NCBI GenBank assembly: GCA_963920705.1
Contig: OY987226.1
Location: 34,275,686 to 34,339,685 of the forward strand
DNA from: Odiellus spinosus
Lineage: Eukaryota > Arthropoda > Arachnida > Opiliones > Phalangiidae
DNA length: 64,000 bases
Reading direction: 5' to 3'
Below, in pieces: positions 22,315 through 35,176 of this stretch; the first letter of the stretch is position 1, and every line of letters starts with the position of its first letter. The notes beneath the pieces were generated by a model. It saw nothing but the letters and a program-made list of their open reading frames with translations, was not told the origin of the DNA and searched no databases. The translations under genes and the position numbers were made by a program.

Positions 22315-24029
22315 CGCAATTTGTTTTAAGGTTTGAGATGTAAGGCGAGTTTATCTAGTGTCGTTAACTTCTTGAACGTATCATATGAGCTCCTGATGTG
22401 GCTTTGAACACATCTTATTAACAATATTTATCCTGGCAAGGAAATTAGTCTCTCGAAACGGATAAACGAGGCGAGCCTTCCTTGAATAAATAGCCAAGTT
22501 CAAACCTCGGCTCCCTTTTAAACCGACTATATAGGTATATTCCAATTCTCAATTCGTGTCTTCGTCGCTCTTACAGCATTTCCCCATCTCAAGCGAATAG
22601 AAAGCTAAAGGGCCAAGTTAATAAGGGACAATCTTTGTTGACCTTTTAAACGAGCGCGCCTGTTATTAATCTTTATTATTCTCAACTGAATTCAGCAACT
22701 AGGCCTAGGCTTACTAAATTCTTCGTGATTATCTGAATTCCAATTAAATAGTTTTTAGTTTTGGGATTAATGTCTGATTAGTTCAAAGACAGCCCCGTAT
22801 AGCTACGACGGCTACCAATCAGGGGGGGGGGTCATGCCCCCTCAAAAAAAAATTTGTTTTGCCCCTTAATGTCCAGTTTGAGCTCTTACTGAAAGCTTAT
22901 ACCCAACAATCAAAATAATCTGGTTACGGGCGTTAATAATATGATAGGCCAGATTAATTATTAACATACAGTCAAACTTAAAGATCCTATATTTTTAAAA
23001 GTATCCTATAAAATCCAATAATTTCACAAATAGTCCTATAAAATCCTATCTTTTTAGACTTTATTTAAAAACCAGAACTATGAGGCCATCAAATCATGAT
23101 TGGTTCCGTTAACTTTAAAATAGTCTAACTCCTGAATGTATAATAAATCTTAAGGTTAATTTTAGTAAAATTAAAAATTTATTTGATGCAAAAGCTTTGA
23201 AAATCTACTCGGAATAGGGTTTTTAACATTTTTTCTTTTATTATAGTCAAAATTTAGTGAATATAATGATTTATGTCCTATAAAATCCTATAATTTCGTA
23301 GAAAATGTCCTATGAAATCTTATAATTATGCCAGAGGAATCCTATTTTCCCTATTAAAGTTTCTCGATTATGTTTTTCCGGCGATTCCGAAAATAAAATC
23401 TCATAGTTTCCCTTTAAGCTCGAAATCTTTGATATATTGGAATAAGTGGCGTATATCTTCTTTTAGAAAATGGAGGAAATAAGAGCTTGGCTGCGTGATT
23501 CTGACGAAGGAAAGGTTGCGCCATGATCGAAGCGAAAAGGAGGGCTTAGGACCGGAGGCGATATTTCTCATCATTATCGCGGATATTTGTGTATCGTAAA
23601 CAAAACGGCCATGCAGGGAAGCGGAGAGCCGCTAATCATCGCTAGACTAATCCCGGGCGCCGAGACTTAGCGCTTTACATACTTAATTCTAAAATTATAC
23701 ACCCATCCAGTGGACGCTGCAACCCCGCAATCTAAGGAAGTACAATGCAAACAGACGTGAGCAACTGCAGTACGACCAACGTACAATTATTAATTGTAAG
23801 GAACGGGGAAACCGGCGTGCCTTCGAGGGAGACTCCACGACTTACAATACGAAAGACAGGATATAAATTTTATTAATCGCGCGTTACGGTTTTCTGTATC
23901 TGGAATTTAATGATTTCACGATTTCGAAAGGAAAATTTTGGGAGAGCATTTTGAATTTGATATACTTTTCTCCTTAAAGAGTTTGATTTTTCGACCAAAA
24001 TGCGCGGTTTCGAATACAAAATCAAGAGA
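22315..24029. repeat. Unannotated stretch with a degenerate TCCTATAAAATCC repeat
   Basis: Between about 22985 and 23350 the phrase TCCTATAAAATCCTATAA recurs at least five times in decayed form in two clusters. A G10 run with an inverted CCCCCT partner lies at 22821-22841. No gene is visible. Confidence 0.4.
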
Positions 24030-24190
24030 TCTTACAACGCGGCGCTATAAAGACCTATCTCATTGGGGAAAAAGGACTTCTAGAGACGGGTGGCGCCATC
24101 CGTTAGACACGGGGCGATGGTCACGCGTGGAAAGATCCATGATTCCATATAAAGGTTATATCACTTCATGGTCACTCTGATATTAATTGA
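24030..24190 (+). repeat. Dispersed repeat beginning TCTTACAACGCGGCGC
   Basis: It shares TCTTACAACGCGGCGC, then GGGTGG(C/T)GCCATC, then CATAAAGGTT and TATCAC with 52979-53120, in the same order and orientation. Reverse-oriented relatives of its first 25 bases lie at 27107-27133 and, more weakly, 53358-53385. The frame over 23938-24180 crosses it by chance. Confidence 0.6.
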
Positions 24191-24750
24191 ACAACTACAT
24201 CAACTAAACACAACTAAATTAAATGTTATGACAATCCAAAGGCATACACCATCTAGGACTCGTGGGTTTCGAGGAAACGTGTAGTTTAGTATGTTCGGGT
24301 TGGACGAAACAATTCCTTTTCTGAGCTGGGTGCCTAACTTGATCTTAGGGCACTTTATCCCTAGGGCATCATCCTCCTCATCCCTCGGTTTAAACGGTTA
24401 AATATTCAGTTATAGCCCACCCCCATCGCGCCCCTACTGTTTATCTATACTAAATTTACCCTTCTCTTCCCCCCATTCAATCTACGTTGAGCTAAAACGA
24501 ATAATTAACAGCCTTCGAATTATTAGGGAAAAATGTTCCCTCAGATCCAAATTTCGTTCGCAACTTCGCATCCCTAGTTTTCTTATTTCTCCTAAATTCA
24601 TTATAAACATTTCCCTACCGGCCATTTTCTCAGTTTGTAGGCTACCATTAAGTATGAACTATATACGAACCAGACTGAATATAATTATTAAAAATATTAA
24701 TATTTAAATATAAATAATCCCTGCCAACTCGAGACGAAAAGACCAGAACT
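24191..24750. other. Unannotated stretch
   Basis: AT-rich in its second half, with nothing supportable. On the minus strand this lies downstream of the tRNA-like relic and could hold a SINE body, but no poly(A) or second copy was found. Confidence 0.35.
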
Positions 24751-24803
24751 GCCAGGGAGCGGACTCGAACCACCTACGGTTAAACCAAATGAGCTCCCGA
24801 GGC
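24751..24803 (-). pseudogene. tRNA-like relic lacking the anticodon arm
   Basis: On the minus strand an A-box-like GAGCTCATTTGG is followed closely by a good B box GGTTCGAGTCC. The T arm folds completely (GGTGG with CCGCT around TTCGAGT, wobble pairs included). The 3' strand CCCTGGC only partly pairs with the 5' GCCTCGG. The anticodon arm is missing: A and B boxes are about 10 bases apart instead of about 30 or more. It is therefore not a functional tRNA. It may be a tRNA pseudogene or the head of a tRNA-derived SINE. Confidence 0.5.
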
Positions 24804-24962
24804 TATCCTTCGAGTAGTCCAGGTATTGAAACTTTTAACACCTAATTTGGTTAGAACAATCAATGACACAAAATGATTTAAGATATTTTATATCATTTTT
24901 ATATTACAACTATAGATGGCGCTTAAATTATTGGAATTTCAAGCTCCGAATATCATTAAAAG

Positions 24963-25302
24963 CGGAAGTAGATGAAACCCTCCTTCGAAGTCTACTACTA
25001 TAATGTTCCATATAGCGCTCCTCTCTGTATGAATAAAATTCCCAATTTTACGAGATCGGAGGGGTCCTACTTCGTACCCCCCAGTCTACGGAAAATTGGA
25101 AATTCTCTCTCTCCACAAAGGACGACGTTTTTTGACGAACTCCAAGGTTGCTAGAGATATTCGCTCGACGACGAACTCCCGCTCCGAAAATATCTACCGT
25201 TAGGAGGCGTACGAATCGCGCTTTTTGAAACTAACCCGTACAGAGAGGGGTAGACAAGACCAAGGAGTAATAGACTTCAAAGGAGGGTTTCATCGGCTTC
25301 TG
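24963..25302 (+). mobile_element. MITE family 1, copy 2 (7-bp TSD)
   Basis: 340 bp, same orientation as copy 1. The left end is slightly decayed (CGGAAGTAGATGAAACCC) and the right end is intact (GGGTTTCATCGGCTTCTG). The target duplication TTAAAAG is exact on both sides (24956-24962, 25303-25309). The inside matches copy 1 apart from small indels. The frame at 24972-25154 lies entirely in the element. Confidence 0.92.
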
Positions 25303-25309
25303 TTAAAAG

Positions 25310-26186
25310 TTCTACTATTGAGTTGTATGACAAAAATAACTATAGAAATTAAATACCTCAAAGGCATTAAAATTATGCTTACATTATTAGGATGGAAATT
25401 GTTTAAATAAATTTATTAGATTAAAAATAAAAAGCATTATGGAAAAAAAAAAAAAAAAAAAAAAAATAACAAACTTTTGGTATTCAAATTAAAACCAGTA
25501 CAGTGGATCAATTAAAAGCCTTATTAAAAACCGGACATGGTTAAGATGGAGGGGGGCTGAGGGCATCGGTTAGGTTGCATTCATTTGTCAAAGGGGGTAA
25601 GGACGCCACCATTTGTTTTTTCACTCCCTGTCTTTCACTTTCTTCCGGTTTCGCCAATCAAAACTCGAGATAAAAAGGTTTTTGGTAGCATTAGCGAAAG
25701 ATGGTTTTCAGCGCCTTCTAGTATTTTGCCCCCTTAAATCATTATTTACCTTGAGTGATATTTGGTTCAAAAAAAGCCTTTCTTTAGTTTTGCGTTTGAT
25801 GAAGCTGGGGGCTGGAGAAACGCCCTCTAGCGGATTAAAGCTAGGGTAACATAATCGGAAAAGGGTTGGACCCCAGGGAGAGCCGAGAGAGAGGGCGAAA
25901 GCGAGCGACGGGGTGAGAGATGTCACTCGTTAAGACATTAAAATTCCTTACTCATTAATGAAAGAAGAACCAGCCATCCCCCTCCAGGGTGCAAAAAAAT
26001 CTTAACAAGTATAGAGGCGAGAGGGTTTGGGAAAATGAGATCCGCTACCTCAAAATGTCCTTCAAGCTTAAAGAGAGGGTGAGAAAGGATTCTAAGCCAG
26101 TTTATCATTAAGTTAACGCTTGCTCTAATATATGTAAGGTGTTTACACTTTAAAAACTTTAAAAACAAATATTATTCTAGAAATAT
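25310..26186. other. Unannotated stretch with an A24 tract
   Basis: An A run at 25443-25466 follows an AATAAA-like signal about a dozen bases upstream, which could mark an inserted retrocopy tail on the plus strand. No parent sequence or target duplication was recognised. Frames at 25613-25849 (plus), 25708-25926 and 25938-26168 (minus) show no domain. Confidence 0.35.
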
Positions 26187-26384
26187 ATCTTACCCGGAAA
26201 ATAGGCTTAGCTTGACTCATGGAGATCAAATGTATTTAAGGATCATCGACCAATGAGCAAAAGCCTGTCGTTAAGACGAAATCTCGGTGAGACTTCCAAT
26301 AACATTCGATTGGTCCGTGTTCCTTCAAAGAGAAGAGATTCAGAATCTCCATGACTCCAGCTAAGCCTATTTTCTGGATAAGTT
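26187..26384. mobile_element. TTAA-flanked MITE, family 3, copy A
   Basis: About 198 bp. The terminal inverted repeats share CTTACCCGGAAAATAGGC and continue TTAGC. The right flank is TTAA; the left flank is mutated (ATAT). The centre carries a GGAGATC...GAGACTTCCAA arrangement shared with the copies at 49876 and 61667. A TTAA target site is typical of piggyBac- or Kolobok-type transposases; the superfamily is inferred. Confidence 0.82.
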
Positions 26385-29300
26385 TTAAATTCAATTATAG
26401 TTTAATATTGACGTCATATCCCATATTTTTTACTACCTTTCACTTTCTAAATTCAAACACATCCCTATAGTAGACGAATTTCAACGCCATCATAACCATA
26501 TTAAAGTGTTATGAAAAATCTTAAGTCATTAAGTAACGTCAAAAATTGTACATTAGGATCGCTTACGTGTTTGTGTACGTGAAACTAACATTTACCCTGA
26601 TTGGTTAAGTTTTGACATCAGATACAAACTAAGATTTTTTTGGAAAATGTATTAAATGAAGAAACGCGAGAAAGATGACGGAGTTTACTTTTTATTAGTA
26701 AAAATAGTACCTGGTCGGAATCGAGCTAACAGTACTAGGCCAACATATTTAAATTGATTAAAAATGGAGTTTTTGTCCTTGTCAGCCTCCGTTAAGAGAG
26801 AGACAAAGCGGGGAATACGATATTAGACAAATAAAGTCACTCCCTCTTTAAAAGACCCCAGCATCCCCCTAAGTCAGGAAAGGTAACCACCATGTAGGAA
26901 GTCTTAAATTCAAGTTTTTGACACCTCACTCAAAATTACGCAGTTTTTTTTTAGTTTTTTTTTATTTTTCTATCGAATGTCATTTTTTTACGATCGAAAT
27001 GATATCTAAATTTTAATAGGAAAGAAGAAAAGACTTGGAGAAAAATATATCTATGCTAAAAATAGGAGAAATTACGGTGTCACCACAATGCGTGTGGCTG
27101 CGTGATTGTGGTATCTCTATAGCGCAGTGTTGTAACATAACCTGGTTTCAAAATATATATATTTTTAACCAGTAATTTATTTGCCTTATTATTTTGCCAA
27201 CTTATACACGTAGCTTCATATTTCCGGTTGAACCAAGGCCTATCCAGCCATACACGCGCTTATGGTATAAGCCAATATGAATTTACTACTCTTGTTAAGC
27301 CTTTGGCCATGACGTCACGACTGATTGCGCTCTATTGAAATCAAATTCCTCGTACTGCTCTTTCTTTAATTAGTTTTTTCTCATTTTTGGGATTTCTATA
27401 CGAAATGGAACGACGACTGAATCCTGGCTTAAAGAGATACTAAAAGATTTTATGAAGATAAACTTTGATTTCTTTAATTTAATAAAATACAAAATTCCGC
27501 GATAGTGTTGTAAAAAAAGGAGGTTGCTCAAACATTTCCCAAATCAATTTGAGAAATTAAATTCTTACAAAATTTTCATATTCTAATTTCTTGAACAATT
27601 TAAATGTGTTCTGACGTTTGAATCCAATTTTCTAATTCTCTTCGCCGTTTCGTGTGAATATATTTTCAATTAAAAAAATGTTGTAGAATTTTTTGACCCG
27701 TGTACTGATCGAATTTTAATGTTTTATAGAATTCAAAACATTTAAAAATTTTTTCACATTTTCAAAAACTTTGATTTTTAACATTTCCTCAAATTTGAGA
27801 ATTCTTCCTTATATACTCTAATTTCGCAATATTTTCTTCCGCCCCTTAAATACGAGAATGTATTCGTATTTCCTCAAATATGAAACAATTTAGAACGTCT
27901 TGTCTATCGCGAATGATATTCGTATTTGAGTTTAGGTTAAATAGGTTTGGTCCAAACATTGAATCTGTCTAAATAAATCGAAATTAATATAAATGTGACC
28001 CTGCGAGCTTAATAGATTTCATTGTCTCTTTAAGAGGCCGGGGGATAATCTCCCCGATGCAAAAAGAAAGAGTGCTCAGACACGGGCATTGAAAATCGTT
28101 CGGTCCTTATTTAAGCTTCAATAAATTGCCAATCTCAACCCTCCGAGCCCAAACCTTACTTTCCACCTCCCTCCTCAAATCCGCGTCTTTTCTCTTCCGT
28201 AATTGAATATTGTTTTGCCGGAGAGTCGAGGACCACCAAAACTATATTATCAAAATCAGTAGCAGGGTTCAGCGACCAGGAATTAGCAAATTGAACTCAT
28301 AAGCTAATACGAAGAAGTTAAGATTCATCCTCGTGTTCTCAATAGACTCCGAGATATCTTAAATTATTATAGGCCGTCGAGAAAAAAATGTTATCATGTT
28401 CAGTTATCAATATTGGCGTCCACATTTTGTAATAAAATTAAAAAATTCTTAACGCTTTAAGAAATAAATTCTTGCGTTAAGTTGTTGGTATGGTTTACCG
28501 CGAAATAATAACGGCTGTATTTTCACTACCACAAGTCCATGGCTGTCAAGAATAACCTCGAGAGAAGCTCCTAATATATTAATTGAAGGTTTAAATTATT
28601 AAATCCAAGTTTGATATAAGTATATTTGAAAGTTTTCAGCGTTTAATTTACGAAAAACTTCGAAATCAACATTCAACTTTACAGTGAAAATTATCTATGA
28701 AAATAAACATAATAAAAAATAGTGTTCAACTAGCTAATTGAACCATAGACGGTATAGACAAAGAGTCACGTTATGCAACGGCATTACAAGTTATTGTCAA
28801 TGTAATCAAAGAATTCGTCAATACGTCGGCGAAACATCGAAGAAATAGCACGGGCAGTGATCAAGTGACTATCAAGTGGTTCTCATTTCACTCCGTCTAA
28901 AACCAATTCAGAAATTAATTTTATTTTATACATCCTTACTGAATTCTTTTTAAAAACACGATTGTTGTAAGAAAATCTTAATAACATAAAACCACCGTTT
29001 TAACTTAATATAAGTACTTTGAAAACTTTATAAGCTTATGGTTTCGTCCTCTTTTCCTTTAGTGGCGAAGATTGGCGAGTAGCCTTTAACTCGGAGAATT
29101 CCCAAACTGCGCGGAAAGAATGTAAAAGGTAAAAGGTGACAGTATAGTGAAAGACTCGGCATACCCCCTTTTCGTTTCGCTTCTTAGAGATGATCGCCAT
29201 TCAAATCCGTAATGAAAAGGGTGAAAAGGGGTATAAGTAACCCCCTAAAACCTCCACCCATCAGTACTTCAACGCGCACCCCTACTTCACCCCGAACTTC

Positions 29301-29636
29301 TACTTCCATTCTACCTTATTCTTTTGTGAAGCCTGTCAAACCCTTTCGTTCCTAATTCCGAAGACAACCCACCTCTGTCCACGCGAAAAACGCGACTTGA
29401 TTGGAGGGCTACGAAGAGGAAGAACTCATTCCTCAGTTCAGGATCGAGAAAAGTTCAAATGTCGCGTACAACATGGGAAAGCTTCTCGGAATTATCGGTA
29501 AACAATGGTAAACCCGAAATATATAGAGCTCCTCGTAATCGCAACAGCTGTCTACTAACACCTCGGGTTGTTTAAGGCTAGCTTTGATTCGAATTGGTTT
29601 TTTATTAGGCATATCTCAGTAAGTTTAGTTAGTTGG
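26385..29636. other. Long unannotated AT-rich stretch
   Basis: Two TGACGTCA palindromes occur here (26409-26416 and 27310-27317), and a motif related to the 24030 repeat lies at 27107-27133 in the reverse orientation. No coding frame of note, no tRNA and no inverted-repeat element was found. Confidence 0.35.
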
Positions 29637-30216
29637 GTAACTTCGAGACACGTATCTTTGGTAGCTTCAAGACACGCATCTTTGGGCATTTTTAAGACAT
29701 ATCGCTTTAGTAGCTTCAAGACATATCTTTGGGTAATTTCGAGACATATCTACTGAACAACTTTAAGACTTATCTATTAAACAAATTCAACAAATATATC
29801 TTGGACAACTTCAAGACGTATCTCTTGGACAACTTCAAGATATATCTCTTGGACAACTTCAAGATATATCTCTTGGACAACTTCAAGATATATCTCTTGG
29901 ACATCTTCAAGATATATCTCTTGGACATCTTCAAGATATATCTCTTGGACATCTTCAAGATATATCTCTTGGACATCTTCAAGATATATCTCTTGGACAT
30001 CTTCAAGATATATCTCTTAGACAACTTCAAGATATATCTCTTGGACAACTTCAAGACATATCTCTTAGACAACTTCAAGATATATCTCTTAGACAACTTC
30101 AAGATATATCTCTTAGACAACTTCAAGATATATCTCTTAGACAACTTCAAGATATATCTCTTAGACAACTTCAAAACATATCTCTTGGGTATGTTCAAAA
30201 CATATCTCTTGAGCAT
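29637..30216. repeat. Minisatellite, 24-bp unit, open on both strands
   Basis: About twenty-four units of CTTGGACAACTTCAAGATAT plus ATCT. The unit is 8 codons, so frames stay open: plus 29729-30220 repeats DNFKIYLL and minus 29770-30216 repeats KRYILKLS. Variants occur in blocks: about four GGACAAC units, then five GGACATC units, then seven GACAAC units mostly with TTAGAC. That points to stepwise local amplification. Coding is unlikely, because two strands are open equally and there is no non-repeat protein segment. Confidence 0.93.
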
Positions 30217-30538
30217 CTAAAAGACACCTTGGGTTCTGGTACAGGCGATAAGTACTTTTCTTTAACATCTGAAATATTTACAAAGATATCCTTTTAGTTT
30301 CTAGAAGTTTTATAGTTTGATTATTATTCCCACACGTGGTCTTTAAAAAGCTAAAGGTTTAAAAATAGATTCGCCATGGTTTCCGAGCTTATTCGGTCCC
30401 TATTTGTGGGTTTTTCGAGTGAAGGCGACGCGGCTCTTGTTGGCAAATCGTATTGTCTCTATCCGGGTTGAGTCTCTGGCTGCAGTTCATCGCTAGAAAC
30501 TGATTTCTCGACTCTTTAACTCGTTTCTTCCTCCGCTG
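30217..30538. other. Unannotated stretch
   Basis: No feature beyond the decayed end of the 24-bp array. Confidence 0.3.
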
Positions 30539-30558
30539 CCCCCCCCCCCCCCCCCCCA
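30539..30558. repeat. Poly(C) run, C20
   Basis: An uninterrupted run of 20 C. The minus-strand frame 30493-30705 crosses it as a glycine run and is an artefact. Confidence 0.95.
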
Positions 30559-33500
30559 GCTCCTTAAATAAGAGTGTATGTCGATGTGTGGCTTAGGCCG
30601 GGTATACTTCTCTAGCGGGAGAGACAATCGTGGGGTCGAAGTGAGGTGGTATAGAGAAGGGGGGTGTTGGGCTTTTGATATCTGGCCAGAGGCTATGAAA
30701 GCCACGCGTAATGTCGCTCTTTCAAAATACTCGCGATACAGCTATAACTACCGACTCTTCTTTCTCGTATATGGAACCCGGATCTCACCCCTATCGACCC
30801 CTAACCCCTTTAAACCTTCGATACTCCTTTTCTCGACGCCAAATTGAAGGAACTGCGAGCAGAAATGCGGTAATTCGTCTTTTGACTGATGGAAAACACG
30901 TTATGAAATACTTCATATAGTGGGGGTCTTATTTTTCATTTTGTCTTAGTTGGTTTATTATTAAAATTAACTTATGGTCGCCATCTATAAGACTGCCCAA
31001 GGGTCAGTTACTTAATCTATATGAAAAATTCTAAATGTCTAAAATCTTCAATGATTTTAAAAATAATATTGAGTTAGTTAAAAGATACTAAATAACTGAT
31101 TTTATATTAATTTTCAAAAAATGTTACTTTTAGCTTCATCACTAAGAACTAGAATGGAGGAGATTATAGAGAGCAGACGTGAAATTTTTGCAAGGGGGTT
31201 ATTGACAATTCAGTTTGATCAAAGGCCCAAATGGGGGTCAGAGGTGAAGACCCAAGACCTCCGGAGGTTCTTTTAAAGGAAACTTCAAAACTAATGTTAA
31301 TAAAGGTACCTTTATCGAAGCTTTCATAAACCGAAATTAACATTCACCATAGATTGAATGAACTAGGAAAGGGTTGAAAAATTTATAGTCATAAAGTTAA
31401 TAGGCCTAATGCTTACGCATTTTTTATATATAAGAAAACTACGAGTATGAGTGTGTGACTATAAGAAATCGGTCGTTCCCACGCTTAGTTCTCGTTATTC
31501 TTGGGCAAAATAAGCATTGAAAAGTTCAACCCCTATCTTCCAGCTTGTTTAGCTCCGCAGTCCAATGTCTCGAGAGACTCCTATTGCTATTGCATTAACT
31601 TTCCTTTGGTTTCTTCTTTTTCTAGTGGCTATGAAAAATATGTTTAATTTTGAACCAAAGTCCATGTAAAAAATTAATAATATTTGGGCCATATCTCCAA
31701 AAATATATTTTGAAAATGTAGACCCTAAATTAAACGGGTAATCTCCGATCCAAGAGGGGCCGTAGCCTGTTTATGGGAAGACATTTTTTAAAATATCGAG
31801 TTAAAATCTTTTTGATCTAAAGTATGTTTGGGACTCGTTCCTTCTCGACCTTTTTGGAAAATGTGTACCTGTACGGTATTCCAATTGCGCGGGCGAGTTC
31901 GTAAGCCGAAGCTTTCTATAAAACGAGAGAGACGGATAGAGACCAGGGGGTTTTGAGGAAAAGGGACGAACAAAACTGACTTCCAACTCTTTTGGGCCGA
32001 GCAGCGAAGCTTTCGAACGCCAAGAGGAAAGGGACTAGGGTCTTCCGACTCTTCCCCACCCACTCCCTTTCGTCTCCGGCGAAAATCCCCAGAACCTCGA
32101 AATCCGTTTAGGCCGCTAATCAATCTAAGACCGTGCCGCTTAATGAAACTAAGATAAACCCCATTCTTTCCGAAATGTAAAAAACCTTTTCGAAGCCTTT
32201 CTCCTAGGTACCGTGTCACGTTGATAAGCTTTATAGGATTTAGAAATCTTTTTCGGGGACGAAGAAAGGCTGTTTTATCCCTTCCTTGTATAGAAGGTCA
32301 CAGACTCGGAAAAGGTCCAAGGAAAAGTGTCACCACGAACTAATTTAATAAATTCGTTAAAGGAATGAAAAGTGCTCGCGATTCAATTCAGTTCATAACT
32401 GTTCAATTATATATAAAAATCTTAAAAGTCTAAGATTTATTTAAAACCATATTGAATTTTGAAATCTTACGAAAAAAGTACAAATTCTAAAAAAATGTAA
32501 GAAATTTTCTTATTCGATTTAACGTATCTGAATGTAAGGCAAACTTTTCATTCGTACTCATATTGTTAAGAAATAGATACGTGTTTATTCGCGGATTTTA
32601 AGCCAAATTAAGATCTCTTCGCTAGAATGTAGTAATATAGTCGATTCCTTTCAATTTAGATTTAAAGCTAATGACGCGAGAAACATCACATTTTTATCTT
32701 GGCATTATCCGTTTGAATAAACGCGATATTAATCGAGCTTCAAATTTTATCTATTGATAATTCGTATCCATTTGCTACGCTTTTGTTTATATAATATGTG
32801 GTTTTATATAGATAGTTTTATAGATAAAGAGGGGAAAAAGAAAGTTTCACCACTCTTTCCCAGATTTTCTTTCGTTGCAGGGCTGTCAGCGGCTTGTGAG
32901 CGCAGTTCAGAACAGATCAGAGCCTAAACTGAACTGTGATTGGTAACACTGGGTGAACGGCATTTAATCCCTTTAGTGAAAACTATGTTTTAACTTAAAC
33001 CATTTATCCGAGATTAAAATATACGAAAAAAGCCTAGTTATCAATGAATATCCTAAGATTATCCGATTCCGAGCTCTAAAGTAGACAATCAAGCCCTTAA
33101 CTGGTTCATTCGTTAAAAAAAGACATCCAAGAGTCCGAGCGTTCCTGCAAAATGAAGTAAAACACTTCGTGTAAATAATTCTGGCACCCAACTTGAGACT
33201 AACCCTTGATGATATCCGAACTCTTTGGTTCCTGGTGTTTGTATATTTGTAGCGGGGGTGGGGTTCTGGGTTCCCATTCTGGGATTGAGAGCCGATGGCT
33301 TATAGAAGAGGCGGATGTCTAGGTGGGTGGATGGGTTCTTTGGCGTTTTACGTCTCGGTATCGAGGATTCTATAATGGACGGGTCAAGTTTTCTCATTCA
33401 AGCGAGTTCCTCTTCTTTCTATTTCTCTCTCTCTCTCGATCCCCTTTGCCTCGCCTCGCCTCAAAAGGGCTAATTTGCTCGCAATTGTCAAGCCCATCTC

Positions 33501-34012
33501 TCTGTCTTTTACATTTTCTCTTACGAGGGCTGCAGGAAAAGGCATCGCGCGTCAAATGCCCCAGGCGAAAACCAAGATTTTTACCTCCCTTCCTCTTGAC
33601 AAGTTTAAAGGCAACGTGAAGGAATTAACCTCGTTGGAAAGAAATTTACCTTTGATTTCCTTGAAAAATGATGCTAATAATACGTTTTTAATTGTTGTAC
33701 GTTGCGCGAGTTAGCTACAGACATTGCTCGAAGGTACAATTATCCATCCTCCATATCTCCAAATTCAACCCTTCACCATTAGAGATTGCTCTTAATGTAA
33801 AGGAAACGCGAAAATTCAATTAAATATTTTTCCGTTATTGTTGCTTTCGACATTTGATAGAAATCTCAAATCAGTATTTATTTGATAGATATCAACTTCA
33901 AATACTAAACTTATACGCGTTTAAAACTAAATATTTTTAAGCTTAAAAATTTGTTAAATTAATATTTAGATTAAAAGGCGTGTACGCTTACTGTTTGAAA
34001 TTGATACGTATA
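30559..34012. other. Long unannotated stretch
   Basis: The largest frame (minus, 31788-32219, 143 codons) has no recognisable domain and overlaps a second minus-strand frame. The plus-strand frame at 33323-33619 covers a CT-rich patch. No RNA gene, inverted-repeat element or array was seen. Confidence 0.35.
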
Positions 34013-34178
34013 TCAAATAATTATTGATCTGAAATAAATATTAACTTGAAATCTCTCTGAAATAACTACAGACCTAAAATCTCTATGAAATAATTATTGG
34101 TCTGAAATCTATATGAAATATCTACCGACCTTAAATCTCTATCAAATATTTATTGACCTGAAATCTCTACGAAATAAT
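34013..34178. repeat. Minisatellite, ~28-bp unit
   Basis: About five diverged units read CTGAAATCTCTATGAAATAA then TTATTGAC, with the AAATCTCTATGAAAT core best kept. Confidence 0.75.
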
Positions 34179-35169
34179 TCTAATAAAAAGAAACCACTGG
34201 CGCCCCTCCAATCGAGAAACGAGTGTCACCAATGGATTCCTTGGCCGAATGTCACGCGGGTAAGGCGGAATTAGCACGATCGAGCCAGTATTTGCGAAGT
34301 TATAACCATAGCAGGCGCGCGATGAAAATATACGCCATTTGGGGTGCTTGTCTACCAATGTCAAGCGTTGCTACGACGGTGAGAGCAACATTTTCTCGCT
34401 AAGCACCTCCCATTTTATAATTTAAGAACGTCGTATTATTTTATAATTTATATATTCAGATACGTATAATACGTTCCGAAGATATACAAGCCCGCTTATG
34501 TATACTATTAAAAAGGTTCGCCTTTTAGAGAAAGGAAGGAAGTTCTAGTTCGCGTCGCTTTTCCTCCATCTCCCCCCCCCCTTCTTGTTGAGGATTCGAG
34601 TTAAGTGTGAGAATCTTTCCCCCCCGTCTCTTCCTTCGTATCGAGCGCAGAGTCTTGATATATATTCGGACTTAATTCCCGACTCTTTCGCTAGCGAGCA
34701 GCCGACTCAAAGTTTTTGACGCCTCCGCGAATAAAGAGGCTCGAAATTAAAAGGACCTACGCCGTGATGGCCTTCGCCGCTTTCGTTTGTTTGACGAGAT
34801 TAAATTAAGTCCACTACGTTTAAAAGCGATAGACTCAAAGGCGAGGATAAATAAAACCAGCTTTTACGCGGGATTCATTCTTCCAGCCCTTCGACTAAAT
34901 TGCCAGGAAATTGCCGAACCAACTTTAAAAGCTCAAAAAGAGAGAATTTGTCTCGAATAAGAAAATGAAAATTTAAAGGGAATATAAATGAAACTTCATT
35001 TAAAGAGGTAATGCTTTTTTATCGATTTTGCTCCTAAAAATAAGACACGAAGAGTCTGTAGGAAGACCTTGAGCTTAGCTTTATACATGGAAAAAACGTT
35101 AAAAATTTGCTTAAAACTTTCCCCAACTCGAGAATTTCTCCACAGAGTGGCGCTTACAATTATTTACTA
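34179..35169. other. Unannotated stretch
   Basis: C-rich runs at 34573-34582 and 34619-34625. No supportable gene; the short frame at 34167-34364 shows no domain. Confidence 0.35.
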
Positions 35170-35176
35170 TTTTCAC

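Noticed and set aside
25443-25466. Processed retrocopy ending in A24
   Set aside because: An AATAAA-like signal precedes the A run, but no parent gene, coding sequence or target duplication could be seen.
29729-30220. 163-codon frame as a possible repeat protein
   Set aside because: An opposite-strand frame of equal quality covers the same 24-bp array. Kept only as a repeat and a finding.
31788-32219. 143-codon minus-strand frame
   Set aside because: No recognisable domain, and it overlaps another minus-strand frame over 31801-31986; too weak to annotate.
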